This document shows positions 45,460-55,603 of a stretch of DNA of 64,000 bases, piece after piece (position 1 is the stretch's first letter; each line of letters starts with the position of its first letter). The translations under genes were made by a program, and so were the position numbers. This stretch comes from Arthrobacter dokdonellae (GTDB lineage: Bacteria; Actinomycetota; Actinomycetes; Actinomycetales; Micrococcaceae): positions 4,295,123 through 4,359,122 of the forward strand of contig NZ_CP029642.1 of assembly GCF_003268655.1 (NCBI RefSeq), given 5' to 3'. The notes under the pieces were generated by a model, which did not search any database, had not been told where the DNA came from, and was given only the letters and a program-made list of their open reading frames with translations.

Positions 45460-47415
45460 TTACCACTTGCCCTTGCTGTTGAAGCTCTGGCCGCCCTCGT
45501 GGCGGGGACGGCGGTCGCCACCACCGTGTCCGGTGTGGCCCTGGCTGTTTCCCTGGCCGCGGTCCGCGCCGTAGCCATGGTCCGCGCCGCGGTCCCGGTC
45601 GCCGCGGTAGCCGCCCTGGCCGCCGTCGAACTTCTTCCGGAAGCCGCCCTGGCCGCGGTCGCCACGGTCATCGCGGCCCTTGTAGCCTGCGCCGGAGGAC
45701 GCCGGGCGGCGGCCCTTGTCCAGCTCGAGGTTGATGAGCTCCCCGCCGATGCGCGTCTTGCTCAGGGCACGCCATTGGTCCTTGGACAGCTCCGCGGGCA
45801 GCTCCACCAGGGTGTGGTCGGCGCGGATGTCGATGCCGCCGATCTGCGAGGAGGACAGGCCGCCCTCGTTGGCGATGGCGCCGACAATGGAACCGGGCAT
45901 GACGCGCTGGCGGCGTCCCACGGCGATGCGGTAGGTGGCGTTGCCCTCGGTCAGCGTGCGGGTCGGGCCGCGGGAGCCGAAGCCGTCCTTGGCGCGCTCA
46001 CGCTTCTGGTACTCCGGTGCTGCCGGCAGGTCCTGGACCAGCAGGGGCTGGCCGCCCTGGGCCATGACGGCCAGGGCCGCGGCGATCTCCGCGGCGGGGA
46101 CGTCATGCTCTTCCTCGTAGCTGGCAATCAAGTCGCGGAACTTGGCCACGTCCTGGCTGGCCAGCGTCTCGGTGATCTTCTCGGCAAACTTGCCCAGGCG
46201 CAGCGAGTTGATGGTCTCGGCGGAGGGCAGGTGCATCTGCTCAACCGGCTGGCGGGTGGCCTTTTCAATGGCGCGCAGCAGGTACTTCTCGCGCGGGGTC
46301 ATGAACAGGATCGCGTCGCCGGAGCGGCCGGCACGGCCGGTGCGGCCAATGCGGTGCACGTAGGACTCCGTGTCATGCGGGATGTCGTAGTTGATGACGT
46401 GGGAGATGCGCTCAACGTCCAGGCCGCGGGCAGCCACGTCGGTGGCGACGAGGATGTCGAAGCGGCCGTCGCGCAGGCCTTCGATGGTGCGCTCGCGCTG
46501 CTGCTGCGGAATGTCGCCGTTGATGGCGGCAGCCTGGAAGCCGCGGGACTTGAGCTTGTCGGCCAGGTCCTCGGTGGCCATCTTGGTGCGCACAAAGGCG
46601 ATGACGCCGTCGAACTCCTCGACCTCCAGCACGCGGGTCAGCGCGTCGAGCTTGTGCGGGCCCATGACCTGCAGGTAGCGCTGGCGGGTGTTGGCGCCGG
46701 TGGTGGTCTTGGACTTGACCGTGACCTCGGCCGGATTGTTCAGGTACTGCTTGGAGATGCGGCGGATCTGACCGGGCATCGTGGCGGAGAACAGGGCAAC
46801 CTGCTTCTCGGCCGGGGTCTGGGACAGGATCTGCTCCACGTCCTCGGCGAAGCCCATGCGCAGCATTTCGTCGGCCTCGTCCAGGACCAGGTACTGCAGG
46901 TTGGAGAGGTCCAGGGAGCCCTTGGACAGGTGGTCGATCACGCGGCCGGGGGTTCCGACAACCACCTGGGCGCCGCGGCGCAGGCCTGCAAGCTGCGGAC
47001 CATAAGCCGAGCCGCCGTAGACGGGCAGCACGGAGAAGTTGTCCATGTACTTGGCGTAGGAGGTGAACGCCTCGGCAACCTGCAGGGCCAGCTCGCGGGT
47101 GGGGGCCAGCACCAGGATCTGGGTGTTCTTGGTGGGGCCGTTGAGGTCCATCAGCTCGGCCATGCGGGACAGTGCGGGAACGGCGAATGCTGCCGTCTTT
47201 CCGGTTCCGGTCTGCGCCAGGCCCACAACATCGCGGCCTTCGAGCAGCAGCGGGATGGTGGCGGCCTGGATGGGCGAGGGGGTTTCGTAGCCGACGTCGC
47301 TCAGTGCAGAGAGCACGCGTCCGTCGATGCCGAGCTCGGCAAAGGTAGCTTCCGGGGCTTCGTCCTTATTGACGGCGTCAACCTCGGGGGCGTCTTGGGT
47401 AAAGTTTTCGGGCAT
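45460..47415 (-). CDS. deaD: DEAD-box RNA helicase (DeaD/CsdA type)
   Basis: 651 residues. Helicase motifs occur in order: Q motif (PSPIQAATIPLLL), I (AQTGTGKTAAF), Ia (APTRELALQ), Ib (VVGTPGRVIDH), II (VLDEADEML), III (LFSATM), IV-V (VATDVAARGLD) and VI (HRIGRTGRAGR). A DbpA-like RNA-binding domain follows (about 490-570), and the tail (about 575-651) is Gly/Arg/Asp-rich with DRGDRGQGGF-type repeats. CsdA-type helicases aid 50S assembly and mRNA unwinding in the cold. The start at 47415 (MPENFTQDAPEVD) has GAGGA upstream; an ATG at 47436 is the alternative. A 415-bp region precedes it. Confidence 0.95.
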   Translation of the reverse strand: MPENFTQDAPEVDAVNKDEAPEATFAELGIDGRVLSALSDVGYETPSPIQAATIPLLLEGRDVVGLAQTGTGKTAAFAVPALSRMAELMDLNGPTKNTQILVLAPTRELALQVAEAFTSYAKYMDNFSVLPVYGGSAYGPQLAGLRRGAQVVVGTPGRVIDHLSKGSLDLSNLQYLVLDEADEMLRMGFAEDVEQILSQTPAEKQVALFSATMPGQIRRISKQYLNNPAEVTVKSKTTTGANTRQRYLQVMGPHKLDALTRVLEVEEFDGVIAFVRTKMATEDLADKLKSRGFQAAAINGDIPQQQRERTIEGLRDGRFDILVATDVAARGLDVERISHVINYDIPHDTESYVHRIGRTGRAGRSGDAILFMTPREKYLLRAIEKATRQPVEQMHLPSAETINSLRLGKFAEKITETLASQDVAKFRDLIASYEEEHDVPAAEIAAALAVMAQGGQPLLVQDLPAAPEYQKRERAKDGFGSRGPTRTLTEGNATYRIAVGRRQRVMPGSIVGAIANEGGLSSSQIGGIDIRADHTLVELPAELSKDQWRALSKTRIGGELINLELDKGRRPASSGAGYKGRDDRGDRGQGGFRKKFDGGQGGYRGDRDRGADHGYGADRGQGNSQGHTGHGGGDRRPRHEGGQSFNSKGKW

Positions 47416-47830
47416 GGTGAGTATGTCCTCATTCATAGGGCCAGGCGGCATGTGAGTGCCGCATTCGGGAGAATCCAGCCGCTACGTACCATCCCGTGGC
47501 AGGATTCCGCACCATCGCTAGGCGCTTTCAGCGCGTTGCAGGCGTCAGCGGATGCCAACGCCACATGGCGTTTACTTTGCCGGCAATCCCCTATGAACGC
47601 TTTCCTGCCCGCCCAACATGCTTGCGGGCCCCATACACTTCAGGCTTCTGCCTCAAAAATTGGGCAGAAATAAAAGGAGATACCGGAGTGGGGGATATTT
47701 AAATTGTAGGGCATACGCTACACATTCGCCGCAGCGGTTGTCGATGGGGGCGCGTGAGGTTGGGCACATGGTCCCCCTTCGGACCCTGTGGAGGGAGGTT
47801 CGACGGCGCCCGCCGGCGCCCGCCGCCCGA
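47416..47830 (-). other. Long leader and promoter region of the helicase gene
   Basis: 415 bases without a gene. On the minus strand a TACAAT box at 47703-47708 would give a 5' leader of about 280 nt. Long leaders are typical of cold-inducible csdA/deaD. AT content is high (several T runs) near 47640-47710, unlike its surroundings. No riboswitch was recognised. Confidence 0.4.
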
Positions 47831-48487
47831 CTACTCGTTGTGCAGGATCCGCTGGAAGTACTTGCCGTAGTGCGCACTCAAGGTGAGCTCGCCGGCGTCG
47901 TGCAGGGCCTGCAGGGTGTGCACGTCCTCCACAGTGGGGCTGGAAAAGAACTTGCCCACGGTGATGCCGTGTGCGGGGGCCGGTTCCACCGTGACCGTGT
48001 CCCCCGCCTGCACCTTGCCCTTGTGCAGGACCCGGAAGTACACGCCCACGCGTCCGGCTTCGGTGAAGCGCCTCACCCAGTGCGGCTCGCCCATGCGCTC
48101 GGCGAAGGTTGCGCACGGCACGCGCGGCGACGTCACCTCCAGGAGCAGGTGCTTGCCCACGCGCCAGTGCTGGCCAATGACGGCTCCGGTCGTTTCCACG
48201 CCCCGGGTGCGCAGGTTTTCACCGAACAACCCGGGCGGGATCTCCCGGCCCAGCTCCCGGCTCCAAAAGTCGGCGTCTTCCTGGGAATAGGCATACACGG
48301 CCTGGTCCGGTCCCCCATGGTGTTCCCGGTCCCCCTGCACGTCGCCAAAGACGCCAAATTTCCGGATGGCCACAGGCTCCGCCACGGGCCGCTTGTCAAT
48401 GGCGGTGACACCGAAACCGGTCCTGGTCGCGGCCAGCTGGTGGACACGGCACAGGGCAAGGACGGTTCCGGGGGCGGCAGGGTTCAT
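47831..48487 (-). CDS. MOSC-domain protein (YiiM type)
   Basis: 218 residues: MOSC core (VFGDVQGDREHHGGPDQAVY, GLFGENLRTRGVETTGAVI, EVTSPRVPCATFAERMG with the conserved Cys) and a C-terminal three-helix part as in E. coli YiiM. The family uses a sulfur-ligated molybdenum cofactor to reduce N-hydroxylated bases, giving resistance to N-hydroxylaminopurine. It is likely involved in detoxification here. Not linked to moco genes in the window. Confidence 0.9.
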   Translation of the reverse strand: MNPAAPGTVLALCRVHQLAATRTGFGVTAIDKRPVAEPVAIRKFGVFGDVQGDREHHGGPDQAVYAYSQEDADFWSRELGREIPPGLFGENLRTRGVETTGAVIGQHWRVGKHLLLEVTSPRVPCATFAERMGEPHWVRRFTEAGRVGVYFRVLHKGKVQAGDTVTVEPAPAHGITVGKFFSSPTVEDVHTLQALHDAGELTLSAHYGKYFQRILHNE

Positions 48488-48551
48488 GGAACAAATTTAC
48501 TGCAGCGGCGGCCTGTTTTGGGCCCTGTGGGTCCGTGCACCGCAGCATGGG

Positions 48552-49226
48552 CTACGGCTGGAAGCGGTATCCCATGCCGGCCTCGGTGAGCAGGTGCTCG
48601 GGGTTCGCCGGGTCGCGTTCGAGCTTGCGCCGCAGCTGGGCCATGTACACGCGCAGATAGTGCGTCTCCTTCGCATAGGCCGGCCCCCACACCTCGGAGA
48701 GCATCTGCTGCTGGCTGACCAGCCGGCCGGGGTTGCGCACCAGCAGTTCCAGCACCTTCCATTCGGTGGGCGTCATCCGCACGGGCGCGCCTTTGCGCAG
48801 CACCAGTTTGTTGGCCAGGTCCACGGTGAACTCGGCGGTGCTGACCATCGGTTCGGCTGCCTGCGGGCCCGCGCGTCGCGACGCGGCCCGCAGCCGCGCC
48901 AACAGTTCGTCCAGCCCGAACGGCTTGGTCACATAGTCGTCCGCACCGGCGTCGAGCGCCTCCACCACGTCAAAGGAGCCGTGCCGCGCCGAAAGCACAA
49001 TGATCGGCACCTCCGTCCAGCCGCGCAGCCCGGCGATGACGTCGAGCCCGTCCATGTCCGGCAGGCCCAGGTCAAGCACGACGACGTCGATGGCGTGGGT
49101 TTGTGCGGCCTGGAGCGCCGCGGCACCGGTGGGCGCCGTGACCACCTGGTAGCCGTGGGCGTGCAGGTTGATTTGCAGGGCGCGCAGGATTTGCGGCTCG
49201 TCGTCCACCACCAGTACCGTGTTCAT
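48552..49226 (-). CDS. kdpE: KdpE-type response regulator
   Basis: A 224-residue OmpR-family regulator: acidic pair VLVVDDEPQILR, phospho-Asp in VVLDLGLPDMDGLDVIAGLR, and Lys in YVTKPFGLDELLAR. The winged helix carries LTPTEWKVLELLVRNPG-type sequence (MTPTEWKVLE) and YLRVYMAQLRRKLERDP. It overlaps kdpD by 4 bp. KdpE activates kdpFABC under potassium limitation; no kdpFABC is present in this window, so its target lies elsewhere. Confidence 0.93.
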   Translation of the reverse strand: MNTVLVVDDEPQILRALQINLHAHGYQVVTAPTGAAALQAAQTHAIDVVVLDLGLPDMDGLDVIAGLRGWTEVPIIVLSARHGSFDVVEALDAGADDYVTKPFGLDELLARLRAASRRAGPQAAEPMVSTAEFTVDLANKLVLRKGAPVRMTPTEWKVLELLVRNPGRLVSQQQMLSEVWGPAYAKETHYLRVYMAQLRRKLERDPANPEHLLTEAGMGYRFQP

Positions 49227-51805
49227 CCGTTCCCCGGCCCGTTCCCTGTGGTCGTGATCCCCGTGGACAGCGGCAGCCGGATCACCATGGTCAGCCCGCC
49301 TCCGGGCGTCATCTCCGCTTCCAGCACGCCGCCCATGATTTCGATGAATCCCTTGGCGACTGCCAGGCCAAGCCCCACCCCGGTGCCTCCCGCGGCGCCG
49401 TAGGAGACGTCGTCGAGCCTTTGAAAGGGCCGGAACATGGCCATGACGTGTTCCGCGGGGACGCCCTTGCCGTGGTCCACCACGCGCAGCTCGCTGGCGG
49501 GGCGCCCGGCCACGGTGGCGCTGCCGCTGCCGCCCACAGCCCCAACCAGCAAAATGCCGGAGTCCGGTGCGTACTTCACGGCGTTTTCGACGATGTTGGC
49601 GATGACCCGTTCCAGCAGGCCGGGATCGGCCTCCACGGGGGGCATGTTTGCGGGAAGGTCGCGTCGGATGCGGCCGGATGGGATGCCGTGCAGGGCCGCC
49701 GGGAGCACGTCCTGCCAGGTGACGGGGCCCAACACGGGCGAGACCATGTCCGCACTCAGCCGCGACATGTCCAGCAGGTTTCCCACGAGGGCGTCCATCC
49801 TGTCCGAGTAGTGCTCAATGGTGGCCAGCAGCTCCGCTTCGTCCTCGGCGGAGAACTGCACCTCGCTTTGCCGCAGGCTGCTGACGGCCAGCTTGATCCC
49901 GGCCAGCGGCGTGCGGAGGTCGTGGGACACCGCACGCAGCACGGAGGTGCGGATCTTGTTGTCCTGGGCCAGCTGCTGGTACTCGCGCTGCGTGAGTGTC
50001 AGTGCCTCGCGCTGCTCCAGGGCGATCAGGTGCGCACCAAAGGCGGCCAACAGGCGGCGGTCGCTGCCCGGCAGTATCCGCCCGCTCAGCCCAAGGATCC
50101 AGTGGTCCGAAATTTCCAGGACGTTGTCCGCCGCGTCGGGGCTTTGCGGCGGGCTTTCCCCCACGCTGGCGTCGGGCAGCCAGCCGCCGTGGTCACCGTC
50201 CGGACCGCCGCCCGCGCCGCCGCCGCCCAGGCCGGAGAACAAGGCCACGGATCGCATGCCAAAGTGTTCGCGCACCTGCTCCAAAAACACCTGGACAGTG
50301 TCCTGTGAGGCAAGGATGCCCCGGGCCAGCTCGCTCAGGGTGGCGGCCTCGGCGCTGGCCCTGTTGGCCTCCCGGGACCGCCTGGCGGACCGGTCCACGG
50401 CGAGCGCCACGGCCACGGCCACCATCAGGAACACGAGCAGCGCCAGAAGGTTCTCCGGGTCGCTGATGGTCAGGGTGCCGAGAGGCGGCGCGGAGTAGAA
50501 GTTCAGCAGGAGGCTGCTCCACATTGCGGCCACCACGGCCGGCCACAGGCCGCCCACCAGGGCCACCGCTATGGTGGCGGCGAACTGGATGAGCATGGTC
50601 AGCTGCAGACTAAGCTCGCCCGTGCCCAGCTGCACCAGCACGGGCAGCAGCGCGGCCAGCGCAAAGCCGACAATGGCGCGCTTCCTGTTCAGGTCCCCCC
50701 GGCTGAACTGCAGGCCGGACTTTCCGCCCAAGGGATGCGGGACCATGTGGACGTCGATGTCGCCCGCGTCGCGGACCACCCTGGCACCAACGCCGGGCCT
50801 GGCCAGCACACCCAGCAGCGGCTTGCGGCGGGATGTGCCGATGACAATCTGGGTGGCTCCCACGCTGCGGGCAAAGTCCAGAAGGGCGCGGGCGGTGTCC
50901 TCCCCGCCCACCGAGTGGTAGCTGCCGCCAAGGTCGGTGACGAGCTGTCGCTGCCCTTCCAGGGCCAGCGGGACGCTGCCCGCCACCCCGTCGGAGCGCG
51001 GGATGTGCACCGCCATGAGCTCGCCGCCGCTGACCCGGCTCAGGATCCGGGCTGCCCGGCGGAGCAGGAACTCGCCTTCTGCGCCGCCACTCAGGCCCAC
51101 CACCACGCGTTCGCGGGTGGGCCAGCTGGCCTCGATGCCGTGGGACTCGCGGTATTTGGCAACGCCTTCCTCCACGCGGTCGGCCAGCCACAACAGCGCC
51201 AGTTCGCGCAGGGCGGTCAGGTTGCCCAGCCGGAAGTCGTTTGCCATGGCGGCGTCCACCAAGTCCCTGGCATAAACGTTGCCGGCGCTCAGGCGCTGGC
51301 GCAGCAGCTCCGGCGGGATGTCCACCAGCTCAATCTGTTCGGCCCGGCGCACAACGTCGTCCGGCACGGTCTCCTGCTGCCGGACGCCAGTGATGGCCTC
51401 GACCACGTCGGCCAGGGATGCCAGGTGCTGGACGTTGACGGTGGAGTAGACGTCGATGCCGGCTGCCAGTAGTTCCTCCACGTCCTGCCAGCGCTTGGCG
51501 TTTCCGGCGCCGGGAACGTTTGAGTGGGCGTATTCGTCCACGAGGGCCAGCGCGGGGCGCCGCGCCAGCAGGGCGGCCATGTCGAGTTCGTCAAAGTCGG
51601 AACCGCGGTGGGTGACGGTCTTGGCGGGCAGTTGCTCCAGACCGTCCAGTAGTGCGCGCGTCCGGTCACGGCCGTGGTCCAGGACAATCCCGGCCACGAC
51701 GTCCACGCCCGCGCCCGCCTGGACGTGACCCTCCTCCAGCATGGCGTAGGTTTTGCCCACGCCGGGGGCCGCCCCCAGGAAGATCCGCAGTATGCCCCGT
51801 GCCAT
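49223..51805 (-). CDS. kdpD: Potassium/turgor sensor kinase KdpD
   Basis: An 860-residue kinase with full KdpD architecture. The N-terminal KdpD domain has Walker A LGAAPGVGKTYAMLEEGHV (residues 10-28) and ALVDEYAHSNVPGAGNAKRW. A USP domain follows (about 235-360, VVGLSGGAEGEFLLRRAAR), then four membrane segments (about 380-490) and a GAF-like region (about 510-640). HisKA has RAVSHDLRTPLAGIKLAVSS, and the ATPase has IVENAVKYAPDSG and GTGVGLGLAVAKGFIEIMGG. Start chosen at 51805 (MARGILRIF); 51814 (MGAMARG) is possible. Downstream is kdpE; the regulated ATPase is not adjacent on either side. Confidence 0.93.
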   Translation of the reverse strand: MARGILRIFLGAAPGVGKTYAMLEEGHVQAGAGVDVVAGIVLDHGRDRTRALLDGLEQLPAKTVTHRGSDFDELDMAALLARRPALALVDEYAHSNVPGAGNAKRWQDVEELLAAGIDVYSTVNVQHLASLADVVEAITGVRQQETVPDDVVRRAEQIELVDIPPELLRQRLSAGNVYARDLVDAAMANDFRLGNLTALRELALLWLADRVEEGVAKYRESHGIEASWPTRERVVVGLSGGAEGEFLLRRAARILSRVSGGELMAVHIPRSDGVAGSVPLALEGQRQLVTDLGGSYHSVGGEDTARALLDFARSVGATQIVIGTSRRKPLLGVLARPGVGARVVRDAGDIDVHMVPHPLGGKSGLQFSRGDLNRKRAIVGFALAALLPVLVQLGTGELSLQLTMLIQFAATIAVALVGGLWPAVVAAMWSSLLLNFYSAPPLGTLTISDPENLLALLVFLMVAVAVALAVDRSARRSREANRASAEAATLSELARGILASQDTVQVFLEQVREHFGMRSVALFSGLGGGGAGGGPDGDHGGWLPDASVGESPPQSPDAADNVLEISDHWILGLSGRILPGSDRRLLAAFGAHLIALEQREALTLTQREYQQLAQDNKIRTSVLRAVSHDLRTPLAGIKLAVSSLRQSEVQFSAEDEAELLATIEHYSDRMDALVGNLLDMSRLSADMVSPVLGPVTWQDVLPAALHGIPSGRIRRDLPANMPPVEADPGLLERVIANIVENAVKYAPDSGILLVGAVGGSGSATVAGRPASELRVVDHGKGVPAEHVMAMFRPFQRLDDVSYGAAGGTGVGLGLAVAKGFIEIMGGVLEAEMTPGGGLTMVIRLPLSTGITTTGNGPGNG

Positions 51806-51903
51806 AGCGCCCATTCTCGCAGCACGCCAGGGCCTGGCCATCGCTTGTTGCACCGCGGCGGTGTTGTCGGCCACCAGTTCCCGCACCTTGGCCTGCCCAC
51901 GCT

Positions 51904-52006
51904 GATTCGAAACTGCAGCTGATGATGTGATTTGCCCGGTTCCATCGCATCAGCTGCAGTTTCGAATCGGCGGATCCTGACTTTTCGCATCAGCTGCAGT
52001 TTCAAG
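51904..52006. repeat. 21-bp perfect inverted repeat plus a third copy
   Basis: GATTCGAAACTGCAGCTGATG (51904-51924) pairs with its inverse at 51948-51968 across 23 nt, and GCATCAGCTGCAGTTTC recurs at 51987-52003. Each arm also contains CTGCAGCTG-like palindromes. It lies between the divergent-from-each-other ends of kdpD (5') and the SDR gene (3') and looks like a REP/BIME-type element. Confidence 0.9.
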
Positions 52007-52062
52007 CCTGGCAGCGGCGGGGAAACCTGCGCCGGGCGGCACCGGATGCGTCGCCAACAGCA

Positions 52063-52812
52063 TCAGGCCGAGAAGCCGCCGTCGGCCTTGATCAGCTGGC
52101 CGCTTACCCACCGCCCGGCCGGGGACAGCAGGAACGCAGCGGTCGGTGCAACGTCCGCAGGGGACCCGAGCCTGCCGCCCGGCTGCAGTGCGGTCAGCTC
52201 CGCCCGGATGGAATCGTCCATCCAACCGGTGTCGACGGGACCGGGGTTGAGGACGTTGGCGCTGATCCCCTGGCCCCCAAGCTCGCGGGCGGCGGCGATC
52301 ACAATCCTGTCCAGGGCACCCTTGGAGGCGCCGTAGGGCAGGTTAAACGCAGTGTGGTCGCTGGTCAGCGCAACGATCGCACCGCCGTCGGGCCCGGCCT
52401 GACGGGCAAACGCCGCGATGAGCTGCCAGCTGGCGCGGGTGTTGACGGCAAAATGGCGTTCAAAGCTCTCCGGCGAGGTGTCCAGGATGGCGGAGTCCAC
52501 CGACTCGCTGTGCGAAAGCACCATGCCCTCCAGCGGCCCCGACTCCCGGGCAATCTGCTCAAAAAGGCGGTCGACGGCGGACGGGTCGGCCAGGTCGGCC
52601 GGTAAGGCCCGGACCCGGGCGCCGGCAGCGGTGAGTTCGGCCATGAGCGTGCGGACGTCGTCGGGCTGTTCGCCCCAGGGCATGCGGGAATCGTACGGCT
52701 GCCAGTAGTTAAGGACCAGGTCCCAGCCGTCGGCCGCGAGCGCCCGGGCGATGCCGGCACCGATTCCCACGGTGCGCCCTGCTCCGGTGACCAATGCGGT
52801 TCTGTGGTTCAT
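52063..52812 (-). CDS. Short-chain dehydrogenase/reductase
   Basis: 249 residues. The N-terminal nucleotide loop is TALVTGAGRTVGIGAGIARA. The catalytic Ser (IVALTSDHTAFN) and the Tyr-Lys pair (YGASKGALDRIVIAAAREL) are in place, then NPGPVDTGWM. The Rossmann loop reads TGAGRTVGIGAG with an inserted Thr-Val, slightly longer than TGxxxGIG. NAD(P) preference and substrate are unknown. It is divergent from the amidohydrolase (116-bp gap). Confidence 0.9.
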   Translation of the reverse strand: MNHRTALVTGAGRTVGIGAGIARALAADGWDLVLNYWQPYDSRMPWGEQPDDVRTLMAELTAAGARVRALPADLADPSAVDRLFEQIARESGPLEGMVLSHSESVDSAILDTSPESFERHFAVNTRASWQLIAAFARQAGPDGGAIVALTSDHTAFNLPYGASKGALDRIVIAAARELGGQGISANVLNPGPVDTGWMDDSIRAELTALQPGGRLGSPADVAPTAAFLLSPAGRWVSGQLIKADGGFSA

Positions 52813-52928
52813 GCACCCACCCTACGGGCATGCGCCGCCTTTCACGGGCGGCGCGGTAAGTTGGGATTGGGCCCACCGGTCCGCCGGAATTCCGCCGCGA
52901 ACCCGCGCGCATGCATTGAAAGGCCGTC

Positions 52929-54281
52929 ATGACCCCCACACTGCCCACACCCAAGCCAGGCTTTGTTCCAGGACGCGTGACGAAGCCTGCCGTGCCCGCC
53001 CGGAAGCCTGCCGGCCAGGGAAAGAGAAAGCCGGTTCCGGCGCATCCCGCGGCGGACACGGCCTCCATCAGCGCCGTCATCCGGGAGGCTGCCGACGCCG
53101 CCAAGAAGCGTGTCGTGGCCTTCATCAACGCCCACCTGGTGCCGATCGACGGCGAACCTTTCGACGGCACCGTCCTGGTGGAGGGGGGGAAGATCCTGGC
53201 CTTGGGAGCCTCCGTGCAGGTGCCGGACGGGGCGGAGGTCCTGGACGCGAAGGGCCAGTGGCTGCTGCCCGGCTTCATCGACGCGCATGTGCATTTGGGC
53301 ATGCACCCAGAGGGTGAGGTGGGCTCCACCAGCGATGTCAACGAGATGACCGACCCGGTCATGGCGGCGGTCCGGGCCATCGACGCCGTCGACCCCTTTG
53401 ACCCCGGATTTGACGACGCCCTGTCCGGCGGCGTCACGGCCGTGAACGTCAATCCCGGCTCCGGCAACCCCATCGGCGGACTCGCCGTGGCCATGCACAC
53501 GCACGGGCGGTACATCGAGGAGATGGTGCTGCGCTCCCCCAGCGGGCTGAAGTCCGCGCTGGGCGAGAATCCCAAGCACGTTTACGGTGAAAAGAAGCAA
53601 ACGCCCTCCACCCGGCTGGGCACGGCCCTGGTGATCCGCCAGGCGTTCATGGAGGCGCAGAACTGGCTGGCCAAGCCCGAACCGCGTCCACGCGATGCGC
53701 ATATGGAGGCCCTGGCCATGGTGTTGCGACGCGAAATTCCGTGGCGCCAGCACTGCCACCGCACCGACGACGTCGCCACGGCGCTCCGCCTGGCCGACGA
53801 GTTCGGCTACGACCTGGTCATTGACCACGGCACCGAGGCGCACGTCATTGGTGACGTGCTGGCGGCCCGCGGCGTCCCCGTGCTCATCGGCCCGCTGTTC
53901 ACCACCAAATCCAAGCCGGAACTGCGCGGGCGCTCCCTGGCCAACCCGGGCAGGCTCGCAGCGGCCGGTGTGGAAATCTCGCTGATCACCGACCACCCCG
54001 TGGTGCCCATCAACTTCCTGGTCCACCAGGCCACCTTTGCTGTGAAGGAGGGCCTGGACCGGCGCACCGCGCTGCGGGCCCTCACCATCAACCCGGCCAA
54101 GGTGCTGGGGCTCGACGGACGGATCGGCTCGCTGGCCCCAGGCAAGGACGCGGACTTGGTGCTTTGGAGCGGGGATCCCCTGGATGTCATGCAGCGCGCC
54201 ATGAAGGTGTTCATCGGCGGCAAGCCCGTCTACACCTACGACGACGTCGCCCGGGCGGGTGCCGCGGCCTCCCGCGTGTAG
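52929..54281 (+). CDS. Amidohydrolase (imidazolonepropionase/dihydroorotase-like fold)
   Basis: 450 residues. Metal-dependent amidohydrolase motifs: GFIDAHVHLGMHPEGEVGST (first His pair), HCHRTDDVATALRLADEFG (His), VIDHGTEAHVIGDV and ISLITDHPVVPINFLVHQA (Asp). The end is typical: ITINPAKVLGLDGRIGSLAPGKDADLVLW, a span read as separate segments. About 45 Pro/Lys-rich residues precede the fold (residues 1-50). Relatives are annotated as amidohydrolases of unknown substrate. AGGCCGTC precedes the ATG. Confidence 0.88.
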   Translation: MTPTLPTPKPGFVPGRVTKPAVPARKPAGQGKRKPVPAHPAADTASISAVIREAADAAKKRVVAFINAHLVPIDGEPFDGTVLVEGGKILALGASVQVPDGAEVLDAKGQWLLPGFIDAHVHLGMHPEGEVGSTSDVNEMTDPVMAAVRAIDAVDPFDPGFDDALSGGVTAVNVNPGSGNPIGGLAVAMHTHGRYIEEMVLRSPSGLKSALGENPKHVYGEKKQTPSTRLGTALVIRQAFMEAQNWLAKPEPRPRDAHMEALAMVLRREIPWRQHCHRTDDVATALRLADEFGYDLVIDHGTEAHVIGDVLAARGVPVLIGPLFTTKSKPELRGRSLANPGRLAAAGVEISLITDHPVVPINFLVHQATFAVKEGLDRRTALRALTINPAKVLGLDGRIGSLAPGKDADLVLWSGDPLDVMQRAMKVFIGGKPVYTYDDVARAGAAASRV

Positions 54282-54304
54282 CCCTCTCCGGTGCCCGGGG
54301 GCAG

Positions 54305-54436
54305 GCCTGCTGTGGCGGCGCCTGGGAACGGCCTGCTGTGGCGGCGCCTGGGAGCGGCCTCACGGGCCTGCCCCCAGGCTGGACGCATTGAAGGGGCGTT
54401 TCACCTACCCGTTCGTGCAGGTGAAACGCCCCTTCA
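54305..54436. repeat. 26-bp tandem repeat and an 18-bp palindrome
   Basis: Two 26-bp copies (54305-54330, 54331-54356) starting GCCTGCTGTGGCGGCGCC differ by one base. They are followed by the perfect inverted repeat TGAAGGGGCGTTTCACCT (54389-54406) with 54419-54436, loop 12 nt. The palindrome sits between convergent genes and has no T tract. Confidence 0.85.
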
Positions 54437-54468
54437 GGGTGCTACGGGCGAGCTGCCCGTGGTGCTGC

Positions 54469-55400
<932 letters not shown>

Positions 55401-55582
55401 GGTGTATTTAAGATCGACTATGATCCTTGACCGGCCTTCCCGCACAGCTGTACGAAGTTGTCTTTCATCCACGGAGCCGTGCGTCAGCCGCCGCTTTTCG
55501 CACCCAGCGCGAGCCCGGACCTTCCGCAGCAGCCTGGTGGGCGCACTCTGTAGCATGAGTGGCGTGGCGCCAAGGGGTGGAC

Positions 55583-55603
55583 TTGACCTCAAGCTGACTT
55601 GAG
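55583..55603 (+). promoter_or_regulatory. SoxR/MerR-type operator-promoter
   Basis: TTGACC (55583-55588) overlaps the perfect inverted repeat CTCAAG-CTGA-CTTGAG (55588-55603). With a 19-bp spacer, TTGGCT (55608-55613) is the -10. This overlong spacer with a central dyad is the hallmark of MerR-family promoters, and CCTCAAG...CTTGAGG is the SoxR consensus. It points toward the MBL-fold pseudogene; small frames start at 55618 and 55653. Confidence 0.55.

Noticed and set aside
45499..47673. Long open frame of 724 codons on the plus strand
   Set aside because: It is antisense to the intact DEAD-box helicase; such shadow frames arise from GC-rich codon use, and the peptide is low-complexity.
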